A stretch of 64,000 bases of DNA from Actinomycetaceae bacterium. GTDB lineage: Bacteria; Actinomycetota; Actinomycetes; Actinomycetales; Actinomycetaceae. Position 1 is the stretch's first letter, and the number at the start of each line of letters is the position of its first letter. This document shows positions 27,401 to 38,880 of this stretch, in pieces. The notes beneath the pieces are model-generated. The model ran no database searches and was not told the DNA's origin. It saw nothing but the letters and a program-made list of their open reading frames with translations. Position numbers and translations under genes: made by a program. The stretch lies in NCBI GenBank assembly GCA_030528145.1, contig JAUMZK010000002.1, positions 62,001 to 126,000 on the forward strand. The letters run 5' to 3'.

Positions 27401-28439
27401 CGGGCAGCTGACGTCCTCGTGGAACATCGACAAACCGGTTGCGAAAGCAACTTACGCGGGCGCCAACATGCTGAAGCGAGGTGACGATGTCGTTCGCACT
27501 GTCGTCCTCGTCGATCCAACGGAAAAGCCGGTAGCCCTGACCTTGAAGGCGACCCCTGAAAAGGACGTCAAACCCGGTGACACTGTGAAGGTTACCGGTA
27601 CGGGTTACAAGGCGGGCGAAGACGTGACCATTAGTTTCGATGGCATGAATGTTGCCACCGTGAAGGCGGGAGAAGACGGGAACGTTGCGTACGACCTCGT
27701 AATTTCTGAGGACGCCACCCCCGGTGCTCACGAGGTGAAAGTAACCCAAGGCGAACATTCGGCTACTGTTACCGTGACTACCGTTGCGGCGCCGACTGAA
27801 GAACCGAACCCGGCAGTATCTTTGGACAAGTCCACCCTGAAAGAAGAGGACCTGCCCGCGAAAGTCACGGCAACAGCCACTGGTTTCCCAATGTCTAAGA
27901 GTGGGGACGCCAAAGCGACCTTCTACCTGGACGGCAAGGAAGTTGCTACTGTTCCGCTAGAAGCACAGAGTAAGCCGACAGCTGCAGACGACACTGAACG
28001 CGCGGCAGATGCGCAAGCGCTGGGTGATGCCACAGCTACTTTTGAGGTACCGAAGAGCACCGAAGCGGGCACGCACACCGTGAAGGTCCAATCGGGCGAT
28101 GCAAAAGCCGAAGCCAGCTTGGTAGTGGAAAAGAAGGCAGAAGCGCCGGAACCTCCGACCCCGGGCGAACCGGGTACGCCAGCTCCGAACCCGGATCCGA
28201 ACAAGCCCGGAGACCCGGCGGAACCTACCGATCCTACTCAACCTGGTGATGGTACCAAGCCTAGTGACGGTGACCACGCTAAGAAGCCAGGCGAGGGCAA
28301 GCATGCGATGAAGGGGAAGAGGAGCAAGGGATTGGCATCCACCGGTTCCACCCAGACTCCCGCAGTAGTTGCACTGCTGACGTTGGCAGCGGGCGCAGGT
28401 GTCACTGTGGTGGCAGTGCTTCGTCGCAACAAAGCCTAA
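24447..28439 (+). CDS. Cell-wall-anchored S8 subtilase with PA insert and C-terminal Ig-like repeats
   Basis: A 1330-residue secreted serine protease. TTG start with GAAGGAG; signal peptide ending near VPAHA-DD; an I9-type propeptide (NYVVVLKDPSVS). The catalytic triad is Asp192 (VGIIDSGIAP), His284 (DGSGHGSHTAS) and Ser623 (MSGTSMSSPHIAGMGA). Between His and Ser lies a PA domain (KVVLCERGEIARVDK). Downstream are Fn3-like and Ig-like modules, a Pro/Gly/Glu spacer (GEPGTPAPNPDPNKPGDP) and a sorting signal: L1296-A-S-T-G, a hydrophobic segment, then RRNKA. LAxTG is the class E sortase form known in actinobacteria. The architecture is that of lactocepin/C5a-peptidase-like proteases, so host-protein or matrix cleavage is likely (inference). 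Confidence 0.92.
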   Translation: MKHSHKLLFRAGACLSAATVSFGLCIGAGVPAHADDSVDKLIQARVTGGEPLKSGNYVVVLKDPSVSTYRGNIHGLRSVRDKWGKVLLKSQAAKEYTDHLTKTQNQVAKSVGAKVKTRTTVALNSMVVKVSKAQAEKMALDPKVSRMYKEELLHPTAFTPANESLGLQKNFAANLEGGWQNAGKGIVVGIIDSGIAPENPLFKGQKLTTTKREDTPYIEGDNIVFKKSDGGTFRGLCQQGVQFSKDMCNTKLISAKAYYRTHGEEKIAGPEKNEYLSPRDGSGHGSHTASTAAGNYGVDVSFPEDTPNDGVAIGKMAGVAPAAKIAAYKVCWEDKGKGDEGGCSNGDIVDAIDDATKDGVDVINFSIGGGASRSAWTLIDQAFYGAAAAGVFVAASAGNSGPGADTLDHTAPWYTTVGASTVKGNYEGTVEFADHKIAGATVSVPFGKTVDGTLVWAGDLAAAGKKPEDAKLCKEGSLDPAKAKDKVVLCERGEIARVDKSKFVKAAGGKAVILVNPKHDSLDLDAHSIPTVHIDGKEDGSQYKLVLEEAKKGNAQVTLWSKNTTGTPTPAPQMAGFSSRGPASADTQDMIKPDITAPGVGILAAIANPKGSQGKFGFMSGTSMSSPHIAGMGAVLLSKSPKASPMAVKSALMTTTFDSVNADGQTDRDPFAQGAGHVDPSRMFDPGVEYISGTEDWAGYLRGMGYNLPEKFVGKAIDPSDLNVPSIAIGSLVNRQTVTRELTAVRSGTYRVSASMNDGVSAQVEPQVLTFDKSGEKKQFKVTFSSAPLYKWATGMLTWTRDGAQHGDRIPMAVKGGALSLEGNDVVHATGAKGSATFDFKSTDVNGTELHSSGLHKLNEIFNKAGTPDKGPSAFIHGLMFPQPGLITEVLKASTGKPDTEFTLLIGQFASLTDKKPKVYEVDSADLRDGVSLPYLEAGKSTLVLVADMNQNDTVKLEGITLAFTKQNQNGFNTEMTPNPEDAAYGQLTSSWNIDKPVAKATYAGANMLKRGDDVVRTVVLVDPTEKPVALTLKATPEKDVKPGDTVKVTGTGYKAGEDVTISFDGMNVATVKAGEDGNVAYDLVISEDATPGAHEVKVTQGEHSATVTVTTVAAPTEEPNPAVSLDKSTLKEEDLPAKVTATATGFPMSKSGDAKATFYLDGKEVATVPLEAQSKPTAADDTERAADAQALGDATATFEVPKSTEAGTHTVKVQSGDAKAEASLVVEKKAEAPEPPTPGEPGTPAPNPDPNKPGDPAEPTDPTQPGDGTKPSDGDHAKKPGEGKHAMKGKRSKGLASTGSTQTPAVVALLTLAAGAGVTVVAVLRRNKA

Positions 28440-28541
28440 CCGGATCTAACAGGTTTAACGAAGACTAATTAGGTCTAGATGGGTCTAAATAGGTCTAATA
28501 GGGGAGGGCGGTTTAGCTAAGGCAACCGCCATCTCCAACCC

Positions 28542-28592
28542 AATTACCTCCGCTTTGGGGCACGGTCAGCCCCAAGGTGGGGTAATTATTAT
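28542..28592 (+). terminator. Imperfect terminator-like hairpin after the large subtilase
   Basis: AATTACC..C..TTGGGG and CCCCAA..GGGGTAATT form a long imperfect stem around CACGGTCAG, followed by ATTATT. It lies about 100 bases after the subtilase stop. Confidence 0.5.
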
Positions 28593-28712
28593 TCGCAAAA
28601 CCCTTTTGGTCTGACTCTTGTTTTTAGGTTTGTTGCTTGTCAGAGTCCGATTAGGTGCGCTGACGTGTGTTGGCGCGCATTTAGGGCGTGTCAGAAGTCT
28701 TTGTCCTCGACA

Positions 28713-28750
28713 AAATGGTTTGTTGTCAGCAAAATGGTTTGTTCTCACGG
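28713..28750 (+). repeat. 38-base intergenic repeat, copy A
   Basis: Starts AAATGGTTTGTTGTCAGC and ends TTCTCACGG; internally it is an 18-base unit (AAATGGTTTGTTSTCA) present twice in tandem. Copy B at 46330-46367 matches at 33 of 38 positions. Both copies lie in the gap between two convergent genes. Confidence 0.7.
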
Positions 28751-29168
28751 ATTTGTCTGTCGTTATTTTTTGAGGGCGACGCTCGTTTTAGCGTTTTTGG
28801 GGTTGCGTTTGGGGTTTGGGGCGGAGTGCGGGCGGTTCGGTGGACATTGAGTTGCACTGAAAGTGCGGCTCACGGGCACCGCGCCCGGCCTAAACCCCTG
28901 GAAGTTAGTCGAACTGCTAACGTGTGGGTCGCCCTCGGGAAAATATTGCCGTGTTCGCATCGAAGCGCCCGCCCCAAACCCACCACCCCACTTACACAAA
29001 AAACTTGACAGGCTCCGTATTGAAGGACTGGTTACGACTTCCGGCAAAGTTATTCTGTGACGGTGATTGCGCGCTGCCACGGCGCCGTAATGTTAGTCAA
29101 TTACTGCACAAGCCTTCGTAAAAGTCCAGATCCCGAACCACACTTACGACTTTTAGCGGAATTAGCAA

Positions 29169-31127
29169 TCAGCAGTCGGTTTCCTCGTCATTATTGGCTC
29201 GGCGCGCAACGATCGGCACTTCGTCGACGTATTCGCCTTTCGCATAGTCGTAGGCGACGGGGTTTCCGTCCTCGTCAGTGCGCGCATACCAAGAGGTGTA
29301 TCCTTCCGAGGTCGAATCAAATTCTGCGCCTGCCCCTCGCTGGCTAGCTTCCGATACGGGCATAATAGATATTTCAAAATTGTCCCCATACCATTCTATA
29401 CCACGTCGAACTGCTTTTTCTAGGGCAGTATTTTTGTAATAGTTGCGAATCATTATGGGATCGTGGCGCAGCTCTTTGAAAAATGCTACCGACATTAATA
29501 TCAGCACAATCGAAAACGGCAAAGAAGTAATAGTAATTAGGTTTTGCAGCCCCGTTAATGCGTCAGAACCGCCCATTAACAGCATGATTACGGCAATTAG
29601 TGCCATACATACCGCCCAAAAAGCGGTAATTATTCGCTTCGGGTTTGGATTGCCGCCTTGCGACAATTGCGAATTAACTAAAGATGCTGAATCCGAGGAC
29701 GTAATAAAGAAAACTGCCAACATTACTATTACTATGGGCGCTACCAACTTTCCTCCTGGTAATCCATTTAGCATAGTAAAGAATACTTCTTCCGAGGGTG
29801 GCAGCCCATCGATCGTATTTCCTTGCGCAATAGCAACACTGGTGCGTTGCATCCACAGGGCAGTTCCACCCAGAACAGTAAATGCTACCGCAATAATGGA
29901 GCTGGGGATTAGCAGCACGCCTAATACGAATTGTCGGATGGTGCGTCCTCGACTGATTTTCGCTGTGAAAACGCCCACAAAGGGTGCCCAACTGACCCAC
30001 CATGCCCAAAAGAAAGTGGTCCAGTTTTTCAAAAAGTGAGCGGTGGCGGGACCATCTGCCATGGTGGCGCTCAACATTTCCGGTGCAGTCCCGATATAAG
30101 TTGTTATTACGCCCGGAAACAGATTCGTCAAAAATAAGGTTGGACCGGCAATAAAAATAAAAATTGCGAGGGCGATAGCCAGACCCAGATTTATATTCGA
30201 TAGCCGCCTGATTCCTTTAGTCACGCCAGATACTGCTGAAATTATGGTGCCGATGGTCAATAGCACTATAAACGCTATCGCAACGGTGTTTCCTAATCTA
30301 CCGAGTCCGCCCATTATTTCCATGCCGCGTGTTATTTGTAGGGCACCAATTCCCAGTGACGCGGCGGTTCCAAACAGGGTGGCAATGATGGCCAGTCCGT
30401 CGATCAGGCGCGCACCCCAGGCTTTGGATTCCCACCCGAACATGGGCTCTAAAATGGAGCTCATCAGCGGTACGCGCCCTTTGCGGAACGACACGTAGGC
30501 GACTGCCAGCCCCACTATTGCGTAAATTGCCCAGGCGTTTACTCCCCAGTGCAGGATACTTTGTGCCAACGCGCCTTTCACGGCTTCGATGGTGCGTGCC
30601 TTGTACATTCCGGGCAGTGGGCGAAAGTAGTGGGTGAGGGGTTCGAGGGCGCCAAAGAAAATTATGCCAATGCCGATGCCGGCGCCAAACAGCATGGCAG
30701 CCCATGACAGGGTGGAAAACTCTGGTTTTTCCCCGTCTAAGCCCAAGGGTATTTTCCCGTATTTACTGAGGGCGATTGCCAGCAAATAAAACACTGTTCC
30801 GATGGCTACCAGGTTGTACAGCCACCCCAGGTTTTCCATGGTCCAATCCAGGGCGGTGCTGCTGACGGCTAGCACCCCCTCGGGGGAGTAAATTCCCCAG
30901 CAGAAGAACCCAATTATTGCCAGTCCAACTACCAGCAAGATGGGTTTGTCGATGCCGTACCTGATTTTTTGGTCTTCGATAGAGACTCCCGGCACCAGGG
31001 CGGGGTGCAGGTTGTGGGGGTATTCCATTTCCAGCAGAATTTTCAGGGATCGGCGCCGCGCTTTATTGGCTAAAATTCCCATTTTTCGAGGGCGCCTGGA
31101 ACTTTCCCCAGCTTTGTTGCGGGACAT
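29169..31127 (-). CDS. BCCT-family betaine/carnitine/choline transporter
   Basis: A 652-residue sodium- or proton-coupled transporter for quaternary amines used as osmoprotectants. Twelve membrane segments can be traced. Family signatures are HWGVNAWAIYAIVGLAVAYVSFRKG and the tryptophan-rich TTFFWAWWVSWAPFVGVFTAKISRGRTIRQF, whose aromatic residues form the substrate box. The C-terminal ~110 residues are soluble, acidic and polar (VSEASQRGAGAEFDST), placed where BetP-type proteins carry an osmosensing tail, though here without its usual basic clusters. ATG 31127 (MSRNKAGESSRRPRKMG) follows AAAGGA; the open frame extends 25 codons upstream without a ribosome site. Confidence 0.92.
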   Translation of the reverse strand: MSRNKAGESSRRPRKMGILANKARRRSLKILLEMEYPHNLHPALVPGVSIEDQKIRYGIDKPILLVVGLAIIGFFCWGIYSPEGVLAVSSTALDWTMENLGWLYNLVAIGTVFYLLAIALSKYGKIPLGLDGEKPEFSTLSWAAMLFGAGIGIGIIFFGALEPLTHYFRPLPGMYKARTIEAVKGALAQSILHWGVNAWAIYAIVGLAVAYVSFRKGRVPLMSSILEPMFGWESKAWGARLIDGLAIIATLFGTAASLGIGALQITRGMEIMGGLGRLGNTVAIAFIVLLTIGTIISAVSGVTKGIRRLSNINLGLAIALAIFIFIAGPTLFLTNLFPGVITTYIGTAPEMLSATMADGPATAHFLKNWTTFFWAWWVSWAPFVGVFTAKISRGRTIRQFVLGVLLIPSSIIAVAFTVLGGTALWMQRTSVAIAQGNTIDGLPPSEEVFFTMLNGLPGGKLVAPIVIVMLAVFFITSSDSASLVNSQLSQGGNPNPKRIITAFWAVCMALIAVIMLLMGGSDALTGLQNLITITSLPFSIVLILMSVAFFKELRHDPIMIRNYYKNTALEKAVRRGIEWYGDNFEISIMPVSEASQRGAGAEFDSTSEGYTSWYARTDEDGNPVAYDYAKGEYVDEVPIVARRANNDEETDC

Positions 31128-31324
31128 ATTTATCCTTTCGTCTATTTTCAACCATAACGAGGGCGCCGCGCTTTTTCCCGCTATACCGCGGTTTTGCCTC
31201 ACGCGCAGGGGGCACTAGGGCGGGAACTGGCGTGCGGGAAAAATGCGACTTGTGAATATTTGCTGCATAAACGCAGGTGAGGCGCGGAGAAGGTGACCGC
31301 AACTAACGTGTGGCTGTGAAAGAG

Positions 31325-31352
31325 GTGACAAAAAGGCGTGAAAGTATAGATT
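31325..31352 (+). promoter_or_regulatory. Candidate rpoB promoter
   Basis: GTGACA (31325-31330), 16 bases, TAGATT (31347-31352). It would give a leader of about 80 bases before ATG 31439. A second -10-like TAATGT lies at 31370-31375. Confidence 0.4.
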
Positions 31353-31438
31353 ATTTTCCCAAGATTCGCTAATGTGGAAGGTCGCGTGTGTTGTGTCCGA
31401 GGTGGGCTGGCACTCCCATATCTAAAACTGCGCAGGGT

Positions 31439-34400
31439 ATGGCGAACCAGTTCCAGGTAGGGGCCAACTATTCGCAAGCGCATCCAACCTTAGGGGAAGG
31501 GACAACTTTGGCTGCCTCGAGCACCTCTGTCGCGCCAGTGGCAAAACGCCACCGCATTTCATTTAACCAAATTCATGAACCGATGGAACTCCCAAACCTT
31601 CTTGGTTTGCAAGTTCAATCATTTGACTGGTTGCTGGGCAATGACACCTGGAAACAGCGTGTCGAAGAAGCTCACGCAAACGGAAATTACGATTTGCCTA
31701 CTACCAGCGGACTGGAAGAAGTGTTCGCTGAAATCAGTCCTATCAGCGACTTTGGGGAAACTATGTCGCTGTCGTTTAGGGACTACTATTTTGATATTCC
31801 CAAGTACTCGGTTGACGAGTGCAAGGAGAAGGATTACACCTATTCCGCGCCTTTGTTTGTGACAGCGGAGTTCGTTAACGAAAATACGGGCGAAATTAAG
31901 TCGCAGACGGTGTTTATGGGCGACTTTCCGCTGATGACCCCGCGCGGTACTTTCATTATTAACGGTACTGAACGCGTGGTGGTTTCGCAGTTGGTGCGTT
32001 CGCCGGGCGTGTATTTTGAACGCACTGCGGATAAAACCAGTGACAAGGACATTTACGGGGCGCGTTTCATTCCGTCGCGTGGCGCGTGGTTGGAAATGGA
32101 AATCGATAAGCGCGACAACGTGGGCGTGCGTATTGACCGCAAACGCAAGCAGTCCGCCACTATCTTCTTGCGCGCATTGGGCATGACGCCCTCTGAAATT
32201 CGCGAAGAATTTAAGGATTACCCGGTAATGCTGGAAACCTTGGAAAAGGATCCGGACGCGATTGCCACTACCGAGGACGCCCAGACCGATATTTACCGGA
32301 AGATTCGTCCGGGTGAACCGGCTTCGGCAGAAGCTGGTCGGTCGCTGCTGGAAGGTTTCTACTTTACTGACAAGCGTTACGACTTGGCGAAAGTTGGTCG
32401 TTACAAGATCAACAAGAAGTTGGGTACGGATATTCCTTTGGATGAATCCACGCTGCGTCTTGATGACATCGTGTCGGCTTTCAAGTACTTGCTGGCTATT
32501 CACGCTGGCAAGGAAACTATAACCGGCGTGCGCGACGGCAAAGAGGTGGAAATTCCGGTTGAAACCGATGATATCGACCATTTTGGTAACCGGCGTATCC
32601 GCGCGGTGGGCGAACTGATTCAGGTGCAGGTGCGCACCGGCATGTCACGTATGGAACGCGTGGTGCGTGAACGTATGACCACTCAAGACGTCGAGGCGAT
32701 CACTCCGCAAACCCTGATTAATATTCGTCCGGTGGTTGCCGCTATTAAGGAATTCTTCGGCACTTCGCAGCTATCGCAGTTCATGGACCAAAATAACCCG
32801 TTGGCGGGACTGACTCACAAGCGCCGCCTGTCGGCTTTGGGTCCTGGCGGTTTGTCCCGTGACCGCGCGGGTATGGAAGTGCGTGACGTGCACCCGTCCC
32901 ATTATGGGCGTATGTGCCCAATTGAAACCCCTGAAGGTCCAAACATTGGTCTGATTGGTTCGCTCGCGTCTTACGCGCGCATTAACCCCTTTGGGTTTGT
33001 GGAAACGCCTTATCGGGTGGTCAAGGACGGCAAGGTTACGGACGAAATCCACTACCTGACGGCCGATGACGAAAAGGGTCACCATATCGCCCAGGCTTCC
33101 ACTCCGATGGATGCTAACGGCAAGATCACCGAAGACCAAGTGGTGTGCCGTATCGAGGGCGCCGACCCCACCTTGGTCGATGTCGCTGACGTGGATTACA
33201 TGGACGTTTCGGCACGCCAAATGTGTTCGGTGGCAACCGCGATGATCCCGTTCTTGGAACATGACGACGCCAACCGGGCGCTCATGGGCGCGAACATGCA
33301 ACGCCAGGCAGTGCCGTTGCTGCAAACCGAAGCGCCCCTGGTAGGCACTGGTATGGAGCGCCGTGCCGCCCTCGACGCCGGAGATTCGGTGCGCGCCACG
33401 AAGGCGGGTGTCGTATCTGAACTGGACGCGGACAGCATTTCGGTAGCTAACGATGATGGCACTTACTTGACTTACAAGCTGGAAAAGTTTGTGCGTTCAA
33501 ACCCCGGTAACTGCAACAACCAACATGTGTCCGTAAATGTGGGCGACCGCGTCGAAGTGGGCGACCTGTTGGCGGACGGTCCGGCGACTGACGGTGGGGA
33601 ACTGGCTTTGGGCAAGAACCTGCTGGTTGCCTACATGTCGTGGGAAGGTCTTAACTACGAGGACGCCATCATCTTGTCCCGTCGAGTGGTACAAGATGAC
33701 GTGCTCACTTCCATTCACATTGAAGAACACGAAATCGATGCCCGCGAAACCAAACTGGGTAACGAAGAAATTACCAGGGATATCCCGAACGTTGGCGAGG
33801 ACGCACTAGCCGACCTCGACGAACGCGGCATTATTCGCATCGGTGCCGAAGTCACGGCCGGGGACATCCTGGTAGGTAAAGTTACGCCTAAGGGCGAAAC
33901 CGAACTGACTTCCGAAGAACGCCTGCTGCGCGCCATCTTCGGGGAAAAAGCCCGCGAAGTGCGCGATACTTCCATGCGTGTGCCCCACGGTGAATCTGGC
34001 ATTGTCATTGGTGTACGTGAATTTAATGATGACGAGGACGAACTGCCTCCAGGCGTGAAGCACATGGTGCGCGTCTACATTGCGCAACGCCGCAAGATCA
34101 CCGTCGGTGACAAGATGGCGGGTCGCCACGGCAACAAGGGCGTAATTTCCAAGATTCTGCCGGTCGAAGACATGCCGTTCCTTGAGGACGGTACTCCGGT
34201 TGACATCATTTTGAATCCGTTGGGCGTACCCGGTCGTATGAACGTCGGGCAGGTGCTCGAATTCCACTTGGGCTGGATTGCCAGCCAGGGGTGGGACGCC
34301 ACCGAGGCTCTTGCGAAGAACGAGGAGTGGACGAAGCTGTTGCCGAAGGAAGGCATCAAAGCCCCGGCGCGCACCCCCGTTGCCACCCCCGTATTTGACG

Positions 34401-35002
34401 GGGTAGAGGAGGGCGAACTGAACGGTTTGTTGGCGTGTACGCTGCCGAACCGCGATGGTTACCGTATGGTCGGACCTAATGGTAAAGCCCGCTTGTTCGA
34501 CGGACGCAGCGGTGAACCTTTCCCCTTCCCAATCGCCGTCGGCTACAAGTACATGCTGAAACTACACCACTTGGTCGACGACAAGATCCACGCACGGTCC
34601 ACCGGTCCGTACTCCATGATTACTCAGCAGCCGCTCGGTGGTAAAGCCCAATTCGGCGGTCAGCGCTTCGGGGAAATGGAAGTGTGGGCTATGGAGGCAT
34701 ACGGCGCAGCCTACGCTTTGCAAGAACTGCTCACAATTAAGTCCGACGACATTGTGGGACGCGTGAAAGTGTACGAAGCCATTGTGAAGGGCGACGATAT
34801 TCCCGAACCTGGTATTCCAGAGTCGTTCCGCGTCCTCATTCAAGAAATGCGCTCCTTGTGCCTGAACGTAGAGGCACTTGACGCGGAAGGCAACTCCGTG
34901 TCTTTGAAAGACGAGGACGAAGACGGGCAGCGCGCCGTCGAAGAACTCGGAATTAACCTTGGTTCGCGCCCGAACACCGGCGCATCGTTGGATGAGATCT
35001 AA
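31439..35002 (+). CDS. rpoB: DNA-directed RNA polymerase beta subunit
   Basis: The 1187-residue beta subunit. It starts best at ATG 31439 ([16 protein letters not shown]), though GTG 31388 is in frame and neither ribosome site is strong. The rifampicin pocket reads [38 protein letters not shown], with the Asp, His and Ser positions unmutated, so the sequence predicts rifampicin sensitivity. The conserved [40 protein letters not shown] and [30 protein letters not shown] motifs are present. rpoC follows after 11 bases. Confidence 0.97.
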   Translation: MANQFQVGANYSQAHPTLGEGTTLAASSTSVAPVAKRHRISFNQIHEPMELPNLLGLQVQSFDWLLGNDTWKQRVEEAHANGNYDLPTTSGLEEVFAEISPISDFGETMSLSFRDYYFDIPKYSVDECKEKDYTYSAPLFVTAEFVNENTGEIKSQTVFMGDFPLMTPRGTFIINGTERVVVSQLVRSPGVYFERTADKTSDKDIYGARFIPSRGAWLEMEIDKRDNVGVRIDRKRKQSATIFLRALGMTPSEIREEFKDYPVMLETLEKDPDAIATTEDAQTDIYRKIRPGEPASAEAGRSLLEGFYFTDKRYDLAKVGRYKINKKLGTDIPLDESTLRLDDIVSAFKYLLAIHAGKETITGVRDGKEVEIPVETDDIDHFGNRRIRAVGELIQVQVRTGMSRMERVVRERMTTQDVEAITPQTLINIRPVVAAIKEFFGTSQLSQFMDQNNPLAGLTHKRRLSALGPGGLSRDRAGMEVRDVHPSHYGRMCPIETPEGPNIGLIGSLASYARINPFGFVETPYRVVKDGKVTDEIHYLTADDEKGHHIAQASTPMDANGKITEDQVVCRIEGADPTLVDVADVDYMDVSARQMCSVATAMIPFLEHDDANRALMGANMQRQAVPLLQTEAPLVGTGMERRAALDAGDSVRATKAGVVSELDADSISVANDDGTYLTYKLEKFVRSNPGNCNNQHVSVNVGDRVEVGDLLADGPATDGGELALGKNLLVAYMSWEGLNYEDAIILSRRVVQDDVLTSIHIEEHEIDARETKLGNEEITRDIPNVGEDALADLDERGIIRIGAEVTAGDILVGKVTPKGETELTSEERLLRAIFGEKAREVRDTSMRVPHGESGIVIGVREFNDDEDELPPGVKHMVRVYIAQRRKITVGDKMAGRHGNKGVISKILPVEDMPFLEDGTPVDIILNPLGVPGRMNVGQVLEFHLGWIASQGWDATEALAKNEEWTKLLPKEGIKAPARTPVATPVFDGVEEGELNGLLACTLPNRDGYRMVGPNGKARLFDGRSGEPFPFPIAVGYKYMLKLHHLVDDKIHARSTGPYSMITQQPLGGKAQFGGQRFGEMEVWAMEAYGAAYALQELLTIKSDDIVGRVKVYEAIVKGDDIPEPGIPESFRVLIQEMRSLCLNVEALDAEGNSVSLKDEDEDGQRAVEELGINLGSRPNTGASLDEI

Positions 35003-35013
35003 AGGAGAACGCA

Positions 35014-38000
35014 GTGGACGCTAAAGCATTCGATAGGCTACACATCGGACTTGCCACCGCTGACGACATTCGCGGTTGGTCTCATGGTGAAGTGAAAAAG
35101 CCGGAAACTATCAACTACCGTACGCTGAAACCAGAACGCGAAGGCTTGTTCTGCGAACGCATTTTCGGTCCCACCAGGGACTGGGAGTGTGCGTGTGGTA
35201 AATACAAGCGCGTACGTTACAAGGGCATTATTTGTGAACGCTGTGGCGTGGAAGTTACCCGTTCCAAGGTGCGTCGCGAACGTATGGGTCACATTGAATT
35301 AGCTGCTCCGGTAACGCACATTTGGTACTTCAAAGGGGTGCCTTCCCGCCTGGGCTACCTGCTGAATTTGGCGCCAAAGGACCTGGAAAAGGTCATCTAC
35401 TTTGCCGCCTACATGATTACGTGGGTAGACGAAGAATCCCGCCACACCGACCTGCCCAGTTTGCGTAACGAACTAGAGGTCGAAATCAAGCGCATTAGCG
35501 ACGGTCGCGATAACGCGATCAACCGTCGCGCCGAAAAACTGGAAAAGGATTTGGCTCAGCTTGAGGACGCCGGGGCAACTAAATCCCAAAAGGACAAGTT
35601 GCGCAAGGGTGCGGAAAAAGAAATGGGACAGATCCGCCGCAAGGCAGAAACTACCCTGAAGCGCCTGGACGACATGTGGGATCGGTTCACGAACCTGAAG
35701 GTTGGCGACCTCGAAGGCGACGAACTGATGTACCGTGAACTTGAAGCCCGCTACGGCATCTACTTCAAGGGTTCCAAAGGCGCGGCCGCAATACAAAAAC
35801 GTCTGCAAGATTTCGACCTCGAAAGTGAAGCCGAACACTTGCGCGAAGTAATCGCCACCAACACAGGGCAACGCAAAACGCGCGCACTCAAGCGCCTGAA
35901 GGTAGTAAACGCGTTCCTGGTCACTGGCAACAAGCCGGAAGGCATGGTGTTGGACTGCATTCCGGTAATTCCGCCGGACCTGCGCCCTATGGTGCAACTA
36001 GACGGCGGTCGGTTTGCGACCTCGGACCTAAACGACCTGTACCGACGCGTAATCAATCGCAACAACCGGTTGAAACGACTACTGGACCTGGGTGCGCCGG
36101 AAATAATCATCAACAATGAAAAGCGGATGCTGCAAGAATCCGTCGACGCCCTGTTCGACAACGGGCGACGGGGTCGTCCGGTTTCCGGACCGGGCAACCG
36201 TCCTCTGAAGTCCCTTTCGGACATGCTCAAAGGCAAGCAGGGGCGGTTCCGCCAGAACTTGCTGGGTAAGCGCGTGGACTATTCGGGTCGTTCCGTTATT
36301 GTGGTTGGTCCACAGTTGCGTCTGCACGAATGTGGTTTGCCCAAACAAATGGCTTTGGAACTGTTCAAACCGTTCGTGATGAAACGACTGGTTGACCACA
36401 ACTACGCGCAAAATGTGAAGGCCGCCAAGCGCATGGTGGAACGGCAACGCCCACAGGTGTGGGACGTCCTCGACGAAGTGATTCGCGAACACCCCGTGCT
36501 GCTAAACCGTGCCCCCACCCTGCACCGCCTGGGCATTCAAGCCTTCGAACCGGTGCTAGTGGAAGGTAAAGCCGTGCAATTGCACCCGCTGGTTTGCGCC
36601 GCCTTCAACGCTGACTTCGACGGCGACCAGATGGCAGTCCATTTGCCGCTGGGTGCGGAAGCACAAGCCGAAGCGCGCATTTTGATGCTGTCGTCGAACA
36701 ACATCTTGAAGCCCTCGGACGGTCGCCCAGTAACCATGCCTTCTCAGGACATGATTATTGGTTTGTTCCACCTGACCCAGGATCCAGTTGACGAGGACGC
36801 CCCCGTGCGTTACTTCAGCTCGGTAGCTGAAGCCATTATGGCTTACGATCTGGGTGAACTGGGGCTCAACAACCGCACTATCATTCGCTTTACCGACCTG
36901 GTACCGCCACTGGGGTGGCAAGCACCAGAAGGGTACGAAGAAGGACAGCCGATCGAACTGGAGACCAGCCTCGGTCGCGCCATTTTCAACGAAACCCTGC
37001 CGGTGGAATACCCCTACGTTAACCAGGTGGTTGACAAGAAGGTGCTGGGACGAATCATTAACACCTTGGCAGAACGTTACCCCAAGGTGGCTACCGCAGC
37101 GTCCTTGGACGCCCTCAAGAGCGCTGGCTTCCACTGGTCTACCTGGTCCGGTATTTCTATCGCCTTCTCTGACGTGGTCAGCCCGGCGGCAAAGAAAGAA
37201 ATCATGGCCGAATACGAAAAGCGCGCTGCCGACGTGCAAGCGAATTTCGACCTCGGCTTGATTACCGAAGAAGACCGGTACCGTGAAGTGGTGGCGATTT
37301 GGACTGAATGTACCCAAAAAGTCGCCGAAGCGATGCGCGCCAACTTCCCGCAGCGCAACACCGTCTACCAAATGGTGTCCTCTGGGGCGCGTGGTAACTG
37401 GGATCAGATCCGCCAGATCGCCGGTATGCGTGGCCTGGTGTCGGACCCGAAGCAAAAGCTAATCGAACGGCCCATCAAGTCCAACTACCGCGAAGGGCTG
37501 ACGGTTCTGGAATACTTCACGGCTACGCACGGTGCCCGTAAGGGTCTGGCTGACACGGCGTTGCGTACCGCAGACTCCGGTTACCTGACCCGCCGCCTGG
37601 TGGACGTATCCCAAGACGTGATTGTTCGCGAAGAGGACTGTGGCACCCGCCGCGGGCTGAAACTGAACATCGGGCGAAAGACTGCCGATGGTAGCGTGAT
37701 TCGCAGCGAAATTGTGGAAACCACGGCGTTCGCGCGCACCCTCCTTAAGGATGTACAAGACGAAGCTGGCAATATTATTGCCACTGCGGGCTCCGACGTG
37801 GGCGACGTCATGATTGACAAACTAATCGAAGCTGGCATCACCGAAATTCCGGTACGCTCCGTCCTCACCTGCGAATCGGCGGTCGGTACCTGTGCGGCAT
37901 GCTACGGTCGTTCACTGGCATCTGGCAAACGCGTAGACATTGGCGAAGCGGTGGGCATTATTGCCGCGCAATCCATTGGTGAACCGGGCACGCAGCTGAC

Positions 38001-38880
38001 CATGCGTACCTTCCACACGGGCGGTGCGGCGTCTGCAGCGGACATTACCCAAGGGTTGCCGCGTGTTCAGGAATTGTTCGAAGCGCGCACGCCCAAGGGT
38101 GAAGCCGCCATTACCGAGGCTGCTGGTCGCGTCCAAATTGTTGACGACCCGGATGGTCCGCGTACCGTGGTTATCACCCGCGATGACGGCGAGGGGGAGC
38201 TGGAAATTGAGGTTTCGCGTCGGCAGAAACTGGTGGTTCACGACGGCGAACACGTAGCGGTTGGGCAACAGCTGGTTGAAGGTCGCATCGACCCCAAGAA
38301 GGTACTGCGTATTTTGGGTGTCAACGCGACGCAAAAACAGCTGGTGAACGAAGTTCAAGAGGTTTACCGCAGCCAGGGCGTGGATATTCACTCCAAGCAC
38401 ATCGAGGTCATCGTGCGGCAGATGCTGCGCCGAGTCACCGTCCTCGATTCGGGCGACACCACGTTGTTACCGGGCGAACTGGTCGATTCGATGCGTTTCC
38501 GCGACGAAAACCGTCGGGTTGTTTCCGAGGGCGGCACACCGGCTGCAGGTCGTCCCGAACTGATGGGCATTACTAAGGCGTCCTTGGCGACCGATTCTTG
38601 GCTGTCGGCGGCGTCGTTCCAGGAAACTACTAAGGTATTGACCGAAGCAGCGATGAACGCGAAGGAAGACCCGTTGCTGGGATTGAAGGAAAACGTCATC
38701 ATTGGTAAGTTGATTCCCGCTGGTACCGGTCTGGCTAATTACCAGAACGCGCACGTGGAACCGACTGCGGAAGCTCTTGAAAACATGGGGTGGACCGAGG
38801 ACGATTTCCGAATTGGGGAGGTAGACGACGACTTCTTAGCTGGAATCAGCTTTGAGAGCGCGTTTGGATCTCAGTTCTAA
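35014..38880 (+). CDS. rpoC: DNA-directed RNA polymerase beta' subunit
   Basis: The 1288-residue beta' subunit, GTG start with AAAGGAGAA overlapping the end of the rpoB region. The N-terminal zinc ribbon is [24 protein letters not shown]; the catalytic magnesium loop NADFDGDQM occupies residues 532-540; the trigger-loop region and the second cysteine set (CGTRRGLKL ... [13 protein letters not shown]) follow. Co-transcribed with rpoB and closed by a terminator. Confidence 0.98.
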   Translation: MDAKAFDRLHIGLATADDIRGWSHGEVKKPETINYRTLKPEREGLFCERIFGPTRDWECACGKYKRVRYKGIICERCGVEVTRSKVRRERMGHIELAAPVTHIWYFKGVPSRLGYLLNLAPKDLEKVIYFAAYMITWVDEESRHTDLPSLRNELEVEIKRISDGRDNAINRRAEKLEKDLAQLEDAGATKSQKDKLRKGAEKEMGQIRRKAETTLKRLDDMWDRFTNLKVGDLEGDELMYRELEARYGIYFKGSKGAAAIQKRLQDFDLESEAEHLREVIATNTGQRKTRALKRLKVVNAFLVTGNKPEGMVLDCIPVIPPDLRPMVQLDGGRFATSDLNDLYRRVINRNNRLKRLLDLGAPEIIINNEKRMLQESVDALFDNGRRGRPVSGPGNRPLKSLSDMLKGKQGRFRQNLLGKRVDYSGRSVIVVGPQLRLHECGLPKQMALELFKPFVMKRLVDHNYAQNVKAAKRMVERQRPQVWDVLDEVIREHPVLLNRAPTLHRLGIQAFEPVLVEGKAVQLHPLVCAAFNADFDGDQMAVHLPLGAEAQAEARILMLSSNNILKPSDGRPVTMPSQDMIIGLFHLTQDPVDEDAPVRYFSSVAEAIMAYDLGELGLNNRTIIRFTDLVPPLGWQAPEGYEEGQPIELETSLGRAIFNETLPVEYPYVNQVVDKKVLGRIINTLAERYPKVATAASLDALKSAGFHWSTWSGISIAFSDVVSPAAKKEIMAEYEKRAADVQANFDLGLITEEDRYREVVAIWTECTQKVAEAMRANFPQRNTVYQMVSSGARGNWDQIRQIAGMRGLVSDPKQKLIERPIKSNYREGLTVLEYFTATHGARKGLADTALRTADSGYLTRRLVDVSQDVIVREEDCGTRRGLKLNIGRKTADGSVIRSEIVETTAFARTLLKDVQDEAGNIIATAGSDVGDVMIDKLIEAGITEIPVRSVLTCESAVGTCAACYGRSLASGKRVDIGEAVGIIAAQSIGEPGTQLTMRTFHTGGAASAADITQGLPRVQELFEARTPKGEAAITEAAGRVQIVDDPDGPRTVVITRDDGEGELEIEVSRRQKLVVHDGEHVAVGQQLVEGRIDPKKVLRILGVNATQKQLVNEVQEVYRSQGVDIHSKHIEVIVRQMLRRVTVLDSGDTTLLPGELVDSMRFRDENRRVVSEGGTPAAGRPELMGITKASLATDSWLSAASFQETTKVLTEAAMNAKEDPLLGLKENVIIGKLIPAGTGLANYQNAHVEPTAEALENMGWTEDDFRIGEVDDDFLAGISFESAFGSQF

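Larger units (their letters stand above)
28440..29168. other. 730-base intergenic region between convergent subtilase and BCCT genes
   Basis: No convincing gene. It starts with three short TAGGTCTA/GGGTCTA repeats (28465-28500), followed by a small hairpin GGCGGTT...AACCGCC (28507-28530), a large hairpin listed separately, the 38-base repeat shared with 46330, and three GAGGRCG motifs. Frames of about 100 codons in 28763-29080 overlap on both strands, have no ribosome sites and resemble nothing. Confidence 0.5.

Noticed and set aside
28763..29080. 105-codon minus-strand frame between subtilase and BCCT gene
   Set aside because: Overlaps equal-sized frames on the plus strand; no ribosome site; composition like non-coding DNA.
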